Shown: positions 1 through 7,192 of the stretch, in pieces | Layout of the letters: each line of letters starts with the position of its first letter | How positions within the stretch are numbered: position 1 is the stretch's first letter | NCBI GenBank assembly: GCA_007280145.1 | Contig: QYPU01000082.1 | Location: 1-11,609 of the forward strand | Direction of reading: 5' to 3' | Source: Dehalococcoidia bacterium | GTDB lineage: Bacteria; Chloroflexota; Dehalococcoidia; GIF9; UBA5629 | Length of the DNA: 11,609 bases | The notes under the pieces: model-generated | Databases searched by the model: none | Told to the model about the DNA's origin: nothing | The model's input: only the letters and a program-made list of their open reading frames with translations | Position numbers and translations under genes: made by a program

Positions 1-447
1 ATTTTTGCCTGTGCCAATCCCATACCAGAAATCTGGCCCTGGGAGGTCAAGAAAGCTGGAGCTAGAATTGTGGCGACAGGGAGATCAGATTTCCCCAACC
101 AGGTAAATAACTCCATCGGCTTCCCGGGCATCTTCCGTGGCACCCTGGATGTCAAAGCCAGAACTATCACCGATGAGATGTGTATCGCTGCTGCTTACGA
201 ACTAGCCAAATATGCTGAAGACCGGGGCATAAGCGAAGATAATATTGCTCCCACCATGGCAGAATGGGAAGTTCATATTAGAGAAGCGGTGGCTGTAGGG
301 CTCAAGGCTATCGAGCAGGGAGTAGCCCGAGAAAAAGCCAGCCGAGAGGAGCTCACCAAGCGAGCTGAGGCAATGATTAGCAACGCCAGAGAAACAACTG
401 CCATTCTTATGAAAGAGGGATATATCCCTCCAGCACCTGAAGATTAG
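1..447 (+). CDS. Malic enzyme, C-terminal part (5' end outside window)
   Basis: This is the last 148 codons of a malate dehydrogenase (oxaloacetate-decarboxylating), the NAD(P)-dependent enzyme that converts malate to pyruvate and CO2. The frame is open from base 1 with no start, so the gene begins upstream; the GTG at 70 is internal, because homologous sequence continues before it (NPIPEI at codons 6-11, then GARIVATGRSDFPNQVNN). These are conserved motifs of the NAD-binding domain of malic enzymes, followed by FPGIFRGTLDV. The protein ends about 110 residues after this motif with a charged helical tail, which fits the short bacterial type without a fused phosphotransacetylase domain. The next gene, fumarase alpha, starts 40 bases downstream on the same strand, so the product of fumarase (malate) is the substrate of this enzyme. 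Cofactor preference (NAD or NADP) cannot be told from the part visible. Confidence 0.93.
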   Translation: MFACANPIPEIWPWEVKKAGARIVATGRSDFPNQVNNSIGFPGIFRGTLDVKARTITDEMCIAAAYELAKYAEDRGISEDNIAPTMAEWEVHIREAVAVGLKAIEQGVAREKASREELTKRAEAMISNARETTAILMKEGYIPPAPED

Positions 448-487
448 TTATGCAATAACCATATCTGCGGAAAGGAGCACCTTTGAA

Positions 488-1333
488 ATGAGAGACATAG
501 ATTGCAAGCAGATAACTGAAACTATATCCAATCTATTCCAAGAAGCTTGTGTTTATCTTCCCGAAGATGTACTCGCTGTTCTCAGACAAGCAAGAGAAAA
601 GGAAGAGTCACCTGCGGCTAAGGATGTATTAGACAAAATACTTGAGAATACCGGAATCTCATCCAAAGACAAAACCCCTTTGTGCCAGGACACTGGTGCT
701 GCGGTAGCCTTGCTGGAGTTAGGACAAGAAGTTCACATAACCGGCGGCGACCTTTACACGGCTATAAATGAGGGAGTGCGCCAAGGATATGAAAAGGGTT
801 ATCTGCGCAAATCTATGGTGCGTCAACCTTTCTCAGCTCGAGTCAACACCAAAGATAACACCCCTGCTATCATTCATACCGATATCGTCCCTGGCGATAA
901 GCTCAAAATTAGCGTAATACCCAAGGGGGGTGGCTCTGAAAACTGTTCTCGCCTAACCGCGCTGTCTCCGGCAAAGGGCCGCCAAGGGATTATAGATTTC
1001 GTGGTAAACCTCGTTGATGAGTCTGGTAGCAATCCATGCCCACCAGTTATTATTGGCCTTGGCATAGGAGGAACAACAGATAAGACCATGACGCTAGCCA
1101 AAAAGGCGCTACTGCGCAAAGTGGGGGAGCCAAATCCAGACCCCGAGGTCGCTGAACTGGAAAGGGAGATTCTGCAACGAGTTAACAATCTAGGCATCGG
1201 ACCAATGGGATACGGAGGCAGGACAACTGCTCTAGCTGTCCATGCCGAAGTTTTTCCCGCTCATATCGCCAGCCTGCCAGTTGCAGTTAACATGCAGTGT
1301 TGGTGTGCTCGTCATAAAGAAGCGATACTATGA
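488..1333 (+). CDS. Class I fumarate hydratase, alpha subunit
   Basis: Catalytic subunit of the oxygen-sensitive [4Fe-4S] fumarase/tartrate dehydratase family, which reversibly hydrates fumarate to malate. The 281-residue length is typical of the separate alpha chain. Visible family motifs are PLCQDTG (C66), GGGSEN (147-152), CPPVIIGLGIGGTTDKT (184-200) and a C-terminal VNMQCWCARH. By comparison with single-chain class I enzymes, the three cluster ligands are probably C66, C184 and C271 (or C273); this mapping is inference. The start is supported by AAAGGAG at 471-477, ten bases before the ATG. The stop overlaps the start of the next gene in an ATGA. The partner beta subunit is not adjacent but lies at 4719-5276, after four complex II genes. 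L-tartrate dehydratase has the same architecture, but the neighbouring succinate dehydrogenase and malic enzyme genes favour fumarase. Confidence 0.94.
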   Translation: MRDIDCKQITETISNLFQEACVYLPEDVLAVLRQAREKEESPAAKDVLDKILENTGISSKDKTPLCQDTGAAVALLELGQEVHITGGDLYTAINEGVRQGYEKGYLRKSMVRQPFSARVNTKDNTPAIIHTDIVPGDKLKISVIPKGGGSENCSRLTALSPAKGRQGIIDFVVNLVDESGSNPCPPVIIGLGIGGTTDKTMTLAKKALLRKVGEPNPDPEVAELEREILQRVNNLGIGPMGYGGRTTALAVHAEVFPAHIASLPVAVNMQCWCARHKEAIL

Positions 1334-3039
1334 TGAGTAAAAAACACGACATCATAGTTTTAGGTTCCGGACTCGCTGGGATGCGGGCAACTATTGAAGC
1401 TGCCCGAAATCCAGAGGTCGATGTTGCCATCATCTCCAAAGTCCAGCTAATGCGCTCACACTCAGTCTGCGCTGAAGGTGGGACTGCAGCAGTCATGCGC
1501 CCAGAGGAGGGTGACAGTTTCGAGCTTCACGCCTGGGATACAGTTAGAGGCGCTGACTTCCTTTGTGACCAAGATGTAGTAATGCGCTTCGTCCAAGAAA
1601 TGCCTAAAGAAATCCTACTCCTGGAACATTGGGGGACTCCTTGGTCACGTCGCCCTGATGGACGGATTGCCCAGAGACCATTTGGCGGCCATAGCTTCGA
1701 TCGAGCTGCCTTCGCTGCCGATAAAACAGGCTTTTTTGAAATGCAAACCCTCTACGATACCCTGCAAAAGTATGACAACGTAAGCAGATACGATGAATGT
1801 TATGTTAGCTCTATCTTGATAAAAGACAATGTATTCTGCGGTCTAACTGTCTGGGATCTGACCAGCGGTGAGTTCTTCCTTATTCAGGGTAACGCTTTAA
1901 TTATCGCCACTGGTGGTGCTTGCCGTATGTTCGGTTTCACTACCTATTCTCTCACTGCCACCGGCGATGGCCTGGCCATGGCTTACCGAGCTGGACTGCC
2001 TGTCAAAGACTTAGAATTCGTCCAATTCCACCCCACTGGCCTGGTTCCTTCTGGCATCCTGATTACAGAAGCAGCACGTGGTGAAGGTGGCTATCTACGT
2101 AATAGCCAAGGTGAAAGGTTTATGGAAAAGTATGCTCCAGATAAAAGGGAGCTAGCTCCCCGAGACATTGTCTCTCGCTCCGAGATGACCGAAATCAACG
2201 AAGGCAGAGGATTTCCCGGACCCGATGGCCTTGACTATGTTCACATTGACCTGCGCCACCTTGGCGCCAATAAAATCAACGAACGGCTGCCTATGATTCG
2301 AGAAATCGCTATGAAGCTCAATTTTATCGACCCCATCTATGAGCCAATCCCCATTCGGCCGGCTGCTCACTATTTTATGGGTGGCATCCACGCTAATATA
2401 GACGCAGCTACCCCCATAGAAGGCATCTGGGTGGCCGGAGAGGCTGGCTGCGGCTCTCTTCACGGTGCCAACCGTCTTGGTTGTAACTCAACTGCCGAGT
2501 GCCTCACCTCGGGAAAAATTGCAGGAGATAACGCTACCAAATATGTCTCGAAACAAAAGACTTTGCCCCCAGCACCTAAAGAAGCAGTTTTGAAAGACGC
2601 AGAGGCCCGAGTTTTCAGCAGGTTTAGCTCCGACGGCAAGGAAAATGCCTACGCCCTGCGTAAGGAGCTACAGAAAACCATGGACAGTAATGTAGCTGTT
2701 TATCGCACCGGCTCAGACCTGGAAACAGCTCTTAATAAAATAAAGGAACTGAAGCAGCGCCTGCTTGATATCCAGGTCAATGACCAAGGTCGCATATACA
2801 ACACTGACCTGCTCAGCGCCCTGGAAACGGATAACCTTCTTGACCTGGCTGAGGTAATTGCCGCCGGAGCTCTAGCTCGCACTGAATCCAGAGGAGCTCA
2901 CTCTCGACGAGACTTCCCCAAACGAGACGATGTCAACTGGCTCAAGCACACCCTAGCATACTACACGCCAACGGGACCACGGCTTGATTACATCCCTGTA
3001 AACATCACCATGTGGCAACCGGTGGAGAGGAAGTATTAG
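1330..3039 (+). CDS. sdhA: Succinate dehydrogenase/fumarate reductase flavoprotein subunit
   Basis: Cytoplasmic FAD subunit of complex II, which interconverts succinate and fumarate. The N-terminal Rossmann motif GSGLAG is at residues 12-17. RSHSVCAEGG (42-51) contains H44, the expected covalent FAD attachment site. Substrate and catalytic residues by alignment from memory with E. coli SdhA are H234 (FHPTG), R278 (APRDIVSR), H347 (AAHYFMGG) and R382 (GANRLG). The C-terminal domain ends with ARTESRGAHSRRDFP, a signature of the family. The length of 569 residues is normal. The residue two before the GG of the histidine motif is Glu (E49), as in E. coli FrdA, where SdhA has Gln. The start overlaps the fumarase alpha stop by 4 bases; two ATGs (1330 and 1333) are possible. 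Direction in vivo (succinate oxidation or fumarate reduction) cannot be decided from sequence. Confidence 0.95.
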   Translation: MMSKKHDIIVLGSGLAGMRATIEAARNPEVDVAIISKVQLMRSHSVCAEGGTAAVMRPEEGDSFELHAWDTVRGADFLCDQDVVMRFVQEMPKEILLLEHWGTPWSRRPDGRIAQRPFGGHSFDRAAFAADKTGFFEMQTLYDTLQKYDNVSRYDECYVSSILIKDNVFCGLTVWDLTSGEFFLIQGNALIIATGGACRMFGFTTYSLTATGDGLAMAYRAGLPVKDLEFVQFHPTGLVPSGILITEAARGEGGYLRNSQGERFMEKYAPDKRELAPRDIVSRSEMTEINEGRGFPGPDGLDYVHIDLRHLGANKINERLPMIREIAMKLNFIDPIYEPIPIRPAAHYFMGGIHANIDAATPIEGIWVAGEAGCGSLHGANRLGCNSTAECLTSGKIAGDNATKYVSKQKTLPPAPKEAVLKDAEARVFSRFSSDGKENAYALRKELQKTMDSNVAVYRTGSDLETALNKIKELKQRLLDIQVNDQGRIYNTDLLSALETDNLLDLAEVIAAGALARTESRGAHSRRDFPKRDDVNWLKHTLAYYTPTGPRLDYIPVNITMWQPVERKY

Positions 3040-3049
3040 GAAGTTAACC

Positions 3050-3493
3050 GTGAAGCAAATGCAACCTCGACAGAATTATCTGGGGCCCGGTGGCTGGGTA
3101 TGGGCAGGTAAGTACAAACTAGAGCGTTACCTCTACCTCCTACACAGGATAACTGGCTTGGGGATACTGCTCTTCCTGATACTCCACCTATGCATGACAA
3201 CCATTTTCCGTATTCAAGGCCAGGATGTCTGGGAAGCTACAATGGCACTCCTCCATAATCCATGGTTTAAGATTGGCGAGTACCTGGTCTGTGCTGCCTT
3301 TATCTACCACGCCTTGAATGGCTTACGCCTGATCTTACAAGAATTAGGCTTTGCCCTGGGACGACCCACTCCACCAGTTTATCCTTACAAGGACGCGCTG
3401 CGCAAAAAGCGCCCGTGGACAATCGCTATGATAGCGGTAATCGCCATCCTTGCCCTGGTATTCTTTTATGACTTCATCGTAGGAGGCTGGTGA
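3050..3493 (+). CDS. sdhC: Complex II membrane anchor, cytochrome b subunit (SdhC-like)
   Basis: Integral membrane haem-b anchor that attaches the flavoprotein/iron-sulfur dimer to the membrane and helps form the quinone site. Three hydrophobic segments are visible at about residues 27-50, 73-98 and 122-144. LHRITG (31-36) is the SdhC signature at the start of helix 1. Candidate haem ligands are H46 in helix 1 and H87 in YHALNGLRLI of helix 2. The length of 147 residues fits the family. The start is GTG at 3050, chosen because AGGAAG at 3038-3043 sits six bases upstream; an ATG at 3059 is in frame but too far from the SD. The gene follows sdhA by 10 bases. The protein shares the YHALNGLR motif with the next gene, so the two anchors look paralogous, as in type A complex II of archaea. 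Confidence 0.88.
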   Translation: MKQMQPRQNYLGPGGWVWAGKYKLERYLYLLHRITGLGILLFLILHLCMTTIFRIQGQDVWEATMALLHNPWFKIGEYLVCAAFIYHALNGLRLILQELGFALGRPTPPVYPYKDALRKKRPWTIAMIAVIAILALVFFYDFIVGGW

Positions 3494-3855
3494 TGCGTAA
3501 TACATACCTGCGGCTTATGCAACTGGTTACCGGCATACTCATAGCAGTTTTACTAGCCATACATATAGTAATAATGCACCTCAATGCTATCCTTGGTTTC
3601 TTCGGAGTGGATGTCACTGAGCCAACTTCCTGGGAATCAATGATAGGTCGAGCTAGCCAGGCTATATGGGTAGGCTTATATATAGCTCTGTTGGCGGTTG
3701 TGCTCTATCATGCTCTTAATGGACTACGAGGCATCATATTAGAGTTAACACCCTCAGCTAGAACCAAACGTATTGCCACCTGGGTTATCATAGCTTTTGG
3801 CATCATCGCCTTCATCGGGGGCAGCTACGTACCATTAGCTCTGTTAATCAGCTAG
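3493..3855 (+). CDS. sdhD: Complex II membrane anchor, second subunit (SdhD-like)
   Basis: Second hydrophobic anchor of complex II. With the ATG at 3493 it is 120 residues long with three membrane segments, at about 10-32, 55-84 and 94-118. Histidines inside helices are H24 and H29 (AIHIVIMH) and H73 in YHALNGLRGI, the latter matching H87 of the preceding anchor. Two His-containing helices in each anchor suggest two haems b in the complex (type A arrangement); this is inference. AGGAGG at 3481-3486 lies six bases before the ATG at 3493, whereas the alternative GTG at 3490 would be only three bases away, so the ATG is preferred. The ATG overlaps the sdhC stop by one base (TGATG), which suggests translational coupling. 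Family sequence conservation is low, so the call rests on context, topology and the HALNGLR motif. Confidence 0.85.
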   Translation: MRNTYLRLMQLVTGILIAVLLAIHIVIMHLNAILGFFGVDVTEPTSWESMIGRASQAIWVGLYIALLAVVLYHALNGLRGIILELTPSARTKRIATWVIIAFGIIAFIGGSYVPLALLIS

Positions 3856-3863
3856 GAGATATC

Positions 3864-4691
3864 ATGACTGAAGATAGTATTAAACAGATAACTCTCAAAG
3901 TCCAGAGATACAATCCGGAGCAAGATAGCACCCCTCATTTTCAAGAATTCCTAGTGCCAGTCAGCCGGGGCACAACCGTACTCGAAGGTCTTCTATATAT
4001 AAAAGAAAACCTGGATAGCACCTTAACTTTTCGCACCTCATGTCGCATGGCAATCTGCGGCTCCTGCGGCATGCTTATCAATAACTATCCCCACCTCGCC
4101 TGCCACACACAAATAGAAGAATTCCACTCAGATACGCTAACCATCAAACCATTACCCAACCTGCCTATCCTCAAAGACCTGGTAACTGACCTGATTCCTT
4201 TCTTCAATACCCATAAATCAATAAAGCCTTACACCATCCGTCATGAAACTGAGGAAATGGAAAACCCCACCGCCGAATTCACCCAGACACCTCAAGAACT
4301 AGAGACCTTCCTGCAGTTTACCTACTGCGTAAAGTGCGGCATATGTATCTCTGCCTGTCCGACCTCAGCCAGCGACAAGCTTTTCCTCGGCCCTCAAGCT
4401 TTAGCCCAATGCTACCGCTACTGCGCTGACAATCGAGATGAAGGCTGGCAGGAAAGATTTCTGCTGGTGGACACTGACCACGGGGTATGGCACTGTCACC
4501 TTGCTGGCGCCTGCTCAGAAGCCTGCCCCAAAGGATTAGACCCAGCTCTAGCTATTCAGTTACTTAAAAGACGCCTCACATCTCAAGCTATAGGACTCAG
4601 AAAAAAGCAGCAATCCTCTCCGGTGGCCTCACCCATTACTGAAACCAAGGCCAAAGTTCCTTTCCCTGAATTCACTGCGAAAGAAAGCTGA
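3864..4691 (+). CDS. sdhB: Succinate dehydrogenase/fumarate reductase iron-sulfur subunit
   Basis: Electron-transfer subunit of complex II, passing electrons between FAD and the membrane haem/quinone site. The N-terminal ferredoxin domain has C60-x4-C65-x2-C68-x11-C80 for [2Fe-2S] (CRMAICGSCG, then C80). The C-terminal domain has CVKCGICISACP (C155, C158, C161, C165) and CHLAGACSEACPKG (C211, C217, C221) for the [4Fe-4S] and [3Fe-4S] clusters. GPQALAQCYRYCADNRDEG matches the conserved helix between them but has two additional cysteines (C183, C187) where E. coli SdhB has none. The protein is 275 residues, somewhat long because about 40 hydrophilic residues follow the last helix of the conserved domain. 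The start is supported by AGGAG at 3854-3858, five bases before the ATG and overlapping the sdhD stop. The gene order flavoprotein, two anchors, iron-sulfur protein differs from E. coli sdhCDAB. Confidence 0.95.
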   Translation: MTEDSIKQITLKVQRYNPEQDSTPHFQEFLVPVSRGTTVLEGLLYIKENLDSTLTFRTSCRMAICGSCGMLINNYPHLACHTQIEEFHSDTLTIKPLPNLPILKDLVTDLIPFFNTHKSIKPYTIRHETEEMENPTAEFTQTPQELETFLQFTYCVKCGICISACPTSASDKLFLGPQALAQCYRYCADNRDEGWQERFLLVDTDHGVWHCHLAGACSEACPKGLDPALAIQLLKRRLTSQAIGLRKKQQSSPVASPITETKAKVPFPEFTAKES

Positions 4692-4704
4692 ATGAACTGC
4701 TGCG

Positions 4705-4710
4705 AAGGAG
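4705..4710 (+). promoter_or_regulatory. Ribosome binding site deciding the fumarase beta start
   Basis: AAGGAG lies eight bases before the ATG at 4719. A longer in-frame reading from an ATG at 4692, directly after the sdhB stop, would put this SD inside the gene and add nine residues (MNCCEGEIT) not expected in the family. The later ATG is therefore preferred. Confidence 0.8.
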
Positions 4711-4718
4711 AAATAACG

Positions 4719-5276
4719 ATGGCAACTTTGAACATAAAATCACCACTTGATGAGGAAACTATTAAAAAATTGAAGGCTGGAGACCAGGTTTTTATTACCG
4801 GTGTCATCTATAGTGCTCGAGATGCTGCCCACAAACGTATGGTTGAGGCTTTAGATAAGGGTGAAAAACTACCTCTTGACCTCACCAACCAGACTATCTA
4901 CTACATGGGCCCGTCTCCAGCCAGACCAGGGCAAGCCATTGGCTCAGCCGGACCAACAACCAGCGGAAGAATGGACAGCTATGCTCCTCGCCTTATGGCC
5001 GCCGGCCTCAAAGGAATGATTGGCAAAGGCAATCGGTCACAAGCAGTGAGAGATGCTATGAAGGAATACAAGGCAGTGTATCTCGCAACCATAGGCGGTG
5101 CCGGCGCCCTTATTTCCAAGAGCATCAAGAAGGCAGAGATAATAGCCTACAAAGACCTGGGGGCAGAGGCAATCCGCCGCCTGGAGGTAGAAAACTTCCC
5201 CGCCACTGTAATCGACGATATCTACGGCGGCGACCTGTATGAACAAGGAAAGGCCAAGTATCAAGTTAAGGCATAA
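4719..5276 (+). CDS. Class I fumarate hydratase, beta subunit
   Basis: C-terminal domain partner of the alpha subunit at 488-1333; together they form the iron-sulfur fumarase that hydrates fumarate to malate. The 185-residue protein begins with the usual MATLNIKSPL and DEETIKKLKAGD, then FITGVIYSARDAAHKR (25-40), YYMGPSPARPGQAIGSAGPT (61-80), TSGRMD (81-86) and GLKGMIGKG (96-104). These make up the substrate-binding swivelling domain of class I fumarases and TtdB. It ends with the conserved EAIRRLEVENFPATV. The start is chosen from the SD at 4705-4710. The gene follows sdhB by 27 bases and is the last of this operon in the window; its stop is seven bases from the stop of the convergent Nudix gene. 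I see no convincing intrinsic terminator in that gap. Confidence 0.93.
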   Translation: MATLNIKSPLDEETIKKLKAGDQVFITGVIYSARDAAHKRMVEALDKGEKLPLDLTNQTIYYMGPSPARPGQAIGSAGPTTSGRMDSYAPRLMAAGLKGMIGKGNRSQAVRDAMKEYKAVYLATIGGAGALISKSIKKAEIIAYKDLGAEAIRRLEVENFPATVIDDIYGGDLYEQGKAKYQVKA

Positions 5277-5283
5277 CTGAGGC

Positions 5284-5817
5284 TTAATCGCTCTTCAACC
5301 CAAGGGAGACTACTCTAAGTAGCCCGGCCACACTTTTAGCATCACAGATCTCTCCCGAAGCAATAAGTTCAGGTATCCGAGGCAAGGGTACTCGAACAAC
5401 CTCGATGTCTTCAGTGTCTTCAGCTTCAAGCTGGCTGGGTATAAGATGTGTAGCCAAATACAAGTGCAAATACTCAGTGCAATAGCCGGGAGCTGAAAAA
5501 AAACCACCGAGTTTGTCTATCTTATTTGGTAAATAACCTATCTCCTCCTGCAACTCGCGTCGAACACAGGCAATCGGCTGTTCACCGGGAGCAATGCCTC
5601 CAGCCGGAATTTCCAAGAGAATCTTGCCCACAGCTTTTCGAAACTGGCGGACCAAGATAGCATTATTTTTAGAGTCCAGGACCACCACTGCCACACAATC
5701 ACTATGCTCAACAATTTCCCGAGTAGTCGTCTTACCGCTAGGCTTCGCTACAGTTTCAATCCGCAGCTTCACCGCCCGACCATCATAAATCTGCTGACTT
5801 GATAAAGTCTTCTCCAT
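5284..5817 (-). CDS. Nudix hydrolase, ADP-ribose pyrophosphatase-like
   Basis: Probable hydrolase of ADP-ribose or a related nucleoside diphosphate sugar, releasing AMP and a sugar phosphate. The 177-residue protein carries a complete Nudix box, G-x5-E-x7-REL-QEE-IGY, inside AGGIAPGEQPIACVRRELQ and the following EEIGYL, with the divalent-metal-binding glutamates present. The box is preceded by VRQFRKAVGKILLEIPAGG and followed by FFSAPGYCTEYLHLYLA, both typical of the ADP-ribose pyrophosphatase branch. A GTG at 5829 is in frame, but it lies inside the likely SD (GAGGTGAG, 5832-5825 on this strand), so the ATG at 5817, seven bases after it, is preferred. It is the third gene of a leftward set with NAD kinase and GNAT, separated from GNAT by 86 bases. 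NAD kinase upstream makes a role in NAD(P)-derived nucleotide turnover plausible. The exact substrate is not readable from sequence. Confidence 0.87.
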   Translation of the reverse strand: MEKTLSSQQIYDGRAVKLRIETVAKPSGKTTTREIVEHSDCVAVVVLDSKNNAILVRQFRKAVGKILLEIPAGGIAPGEQPIACVRRELQEEIGYLPNKIDKLGGFFSAPGYCTEYLHLYLATHLIPSQLEAEDTEDIEVVRVPLPRIPELIASGEICDAKSVAGLLRVVSLGLKSD

Positions 5818-5824
5818 CTCAATT

Positions 5825-5832
5825 CTCACCTC
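5825..5832 (-). promoter_or_regulatory. Ribosome binding site of the Nudix gene
   Basis: GAGGTGAG on the minus strand lies seven bases before the ATG at 5817. The in-frame GTG at 5829 falls within this motif, which argues against using that GTG as the start. Confidence 0.65.
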
Positions 5833-5903
5833 TATAAGTATATAACACAGGCAATTCCGCTATTCCTCAGGTTTGTATAGCCACCCTCCAAAGTTATTCC
5901 ACA

Positions 5904-6371
5904 TCAAGTCACATCCGACTCAAAATTATAGATAAGGGCTACCTCATCGCAGTCAGGAAACTTAGGGCAACGATAACACTCAGACCATATCTTGCGCGGC
6001 AATTCCATCTTGTCAACCTGACGAAAACCATGTTTTTCAAAAAAAGCCGGCCTAAAAGTCAGACAAAAGACTGTAGGTATCCCCAATTCTTTAGCTTCAT
6101 TAAGGCAGGATTCAACAAGCAGTGAGCCTAATCCCTGGTCATGTTTATCTTCACTTACTGCTAGAGCCCTAATCTCAGCTAAATCTGACCAGCTAATATG
6201 GAGGGCCACACAGGCAACTACTCGGTTATTATCCCTGATGACGGAAAAATCACGGAGGTTCTCATATATTTCGCTCAACGCTCTAGCTAGCATATCCCCC
6301 TTATCAGCAAAGCTATTCACCACCTCCTGTATTTGCTTGGCATCACCTATTCTGGCTTTCTCCACATTCAT
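5904..6371 (-). CDS. GNAT acetyltransferase, short N-acetylglutamate synthase-like
   Basis: This 155-residue single-domain GNAT resembles the short ArgA-type N-acetylglutamate synthases, which transfer acetyl from acetyl-CoA to glutamate as the first step of arginine synthesis. Matching motifs are MLARALSEIYENLRDF (27-42), VALHISWSDLAEIRALAV, the acetyl-CoA loop with DQGLG, FCLTFRPAFFEKHGF, and the C-terminal LPRKIWSECYRCPKFPDCDE. The C-x2-C-x5-C at the end is a mark of this subfamily; a metal site there is possible but unproven. The long amino acid kinase domain of classical ArgA is absent, as expected for the short form. The start ATG overlaps the NAD kinase stop (ATGA) and has only a weak AAGG upstream, so translation is probably coupled. 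No other arginine gene is nearby, so the substrate assignment rests on motifs alone. Confidence 0.82.
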   Translation of the reverse strand: MNVEKARIGDAKQIQEVVNSFADKGDMLARALSEIYENLRDFSVIRDNNRVVACVALHISWSDLAEIRALAVSEDKHDQGLGSLLVESCLNEAKELGIPTVFCLTFRPAFFEKHGFRQVDKMELPRKIWSECYRCPKFPDCDEVALIYNFESDVT

Positions 6372-7192
6372 GATATATTAACCTTAAGTCTCGACCCCAG
6401 AGAGCTATAAAAATAAGTCTTCGGCTGAATTCTCAAGAAGCGAGCTACATAGGAACTAAGTTTTACTTTGACTTCATCCTCACTATGCAGCGGCGATTCC
6501 ACTTGCCCATCAAGGCTAAGCATGGCCTCATGTCTAGTGCTCACCTTTAGCTGGATTACAGATTCTGGCGGCAGCACCAGGGCCTTATCCAAAGTAAGAT
6601 GCGAGCAGACAGGTTTGAGCAGAATTTCCCTGGCCTGAGGATAAAGGATAGGCCCTCCAGCCGCCAGCGAATAGCTCGTGCTGCCCGTAGCTGTAGCCAC
6701 TATAACACCATCAGCTCGATAAGTAGTCAGAATTTCACCATCGATTTTGGTTTCAATGTCAACCAGCCGGGCTGAACCTCCCCGACCCACAACAACATCG
6801 TTCAAGGCGTGAAAAGCCTTGCCCTGAGATACCAGTCCGGCCTCAAGCATCGCCCTTTCCTCAATCCAACCCTCGCCACCCAGCAGCCTGGGCAGCTTAT
6901 CTAATGCCTCAGCAGCTTTAAGTTCAGTCATAAATCCCAGATTACCCATGTTTATGCCAAGAATAGGCACTGCATGAGGAACGATGACCCGGGCTGCCCG
7001 GAGGATAGTACCATCGCCGCCAATGCTCAGGATTAAATCCGAGTCAGCTACTTGAGACCTTGCTTTCTCCTCTTCCCATGCCGAGCATATCCACAACGAA
7101 ATACCCCGAGCACTAAAGAACTTCTCAAGCTCACGGTTAAAAGCTTTAACCCTTTCAAGTTTGGGGTGATATAAAATGCCAACTCGTTTCAT
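6368..7192 (-). CDS. nadK: NAD kinase
   Basis: ATP-dependent (or polyphosphate-dependent) phosphorylation of NAD to NADP in the cytoplasm. The family motifs are complete: GGDGT (residues 58-62), GINMGNLGF (80-88), the LND of HALNDVVVGR (129-138) and the glycine-rich DGVIVATATGSTSYSLAAGG (161-180). From the ATG at 7192 the product is 274 residues and begins MKRVGILYHP, the usual family N-terminus. An upstream in-frame ATG at 7213 would add seven residues (MVDSCLS); neither start has an SD. The predicted promoter at 7204-7232 would start transcription only a few bases before 7192 and would exclude the ATG at 7213, which supports the shorter form. It is the first gene of the leftward group with GNAT and Nudix. 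Confidence 0.94.
   Translation of the reverse strand: MKRVGILYHPKLERVKAFNRELEKFFSARGISLWICSAWEEEKARSQVADSDLILSIGGDGTILRAARVIVPHAVPILGINMGNLGFMTELKAAEALDKLPRLLGGEGWIEERAMLEAGLVSQGKAFHALNDVVVGRGGSARLVDIETKIDGEILTTYRADGVIVATATGSTSYSLAAGGPILYPQAREILLKPVCSHLTLDKALVLPPESVIQLKVSTRHEAMLSLDGQVESPLHSEDEVKVKLSSYVARFLRIQPKTYFYSSLGSRLKVNIS

Noticed and set aside
874..1197. A 107-codon minus-strand open frame
   Set aside because: It is antisense to the conserved core of fumarase alpha and has serine/proline-rich shadow composition.
4692..4718. ATG at 4692 as the fumarase beta start
   Set aside because: It would bury the clear AAGGAG at 4705-4710 in the coding region and add residues not expected in the family.
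5277..5330. Bidirectional terminator between the convergent fumarase beta and Nudix genes
   Set aside because: The gap is only seven bases. The only nearby stem (CTACT-CTA-AGTAG) is five base pairs inside the Nudix coding region, without a T-run.
5837..5842. TATACT on the minus strand as a -10 box for the Nudix gene
   Set aside because: No acceptable -35 lies at 16-18 bases, and transcription would begin within the SD of the gene.
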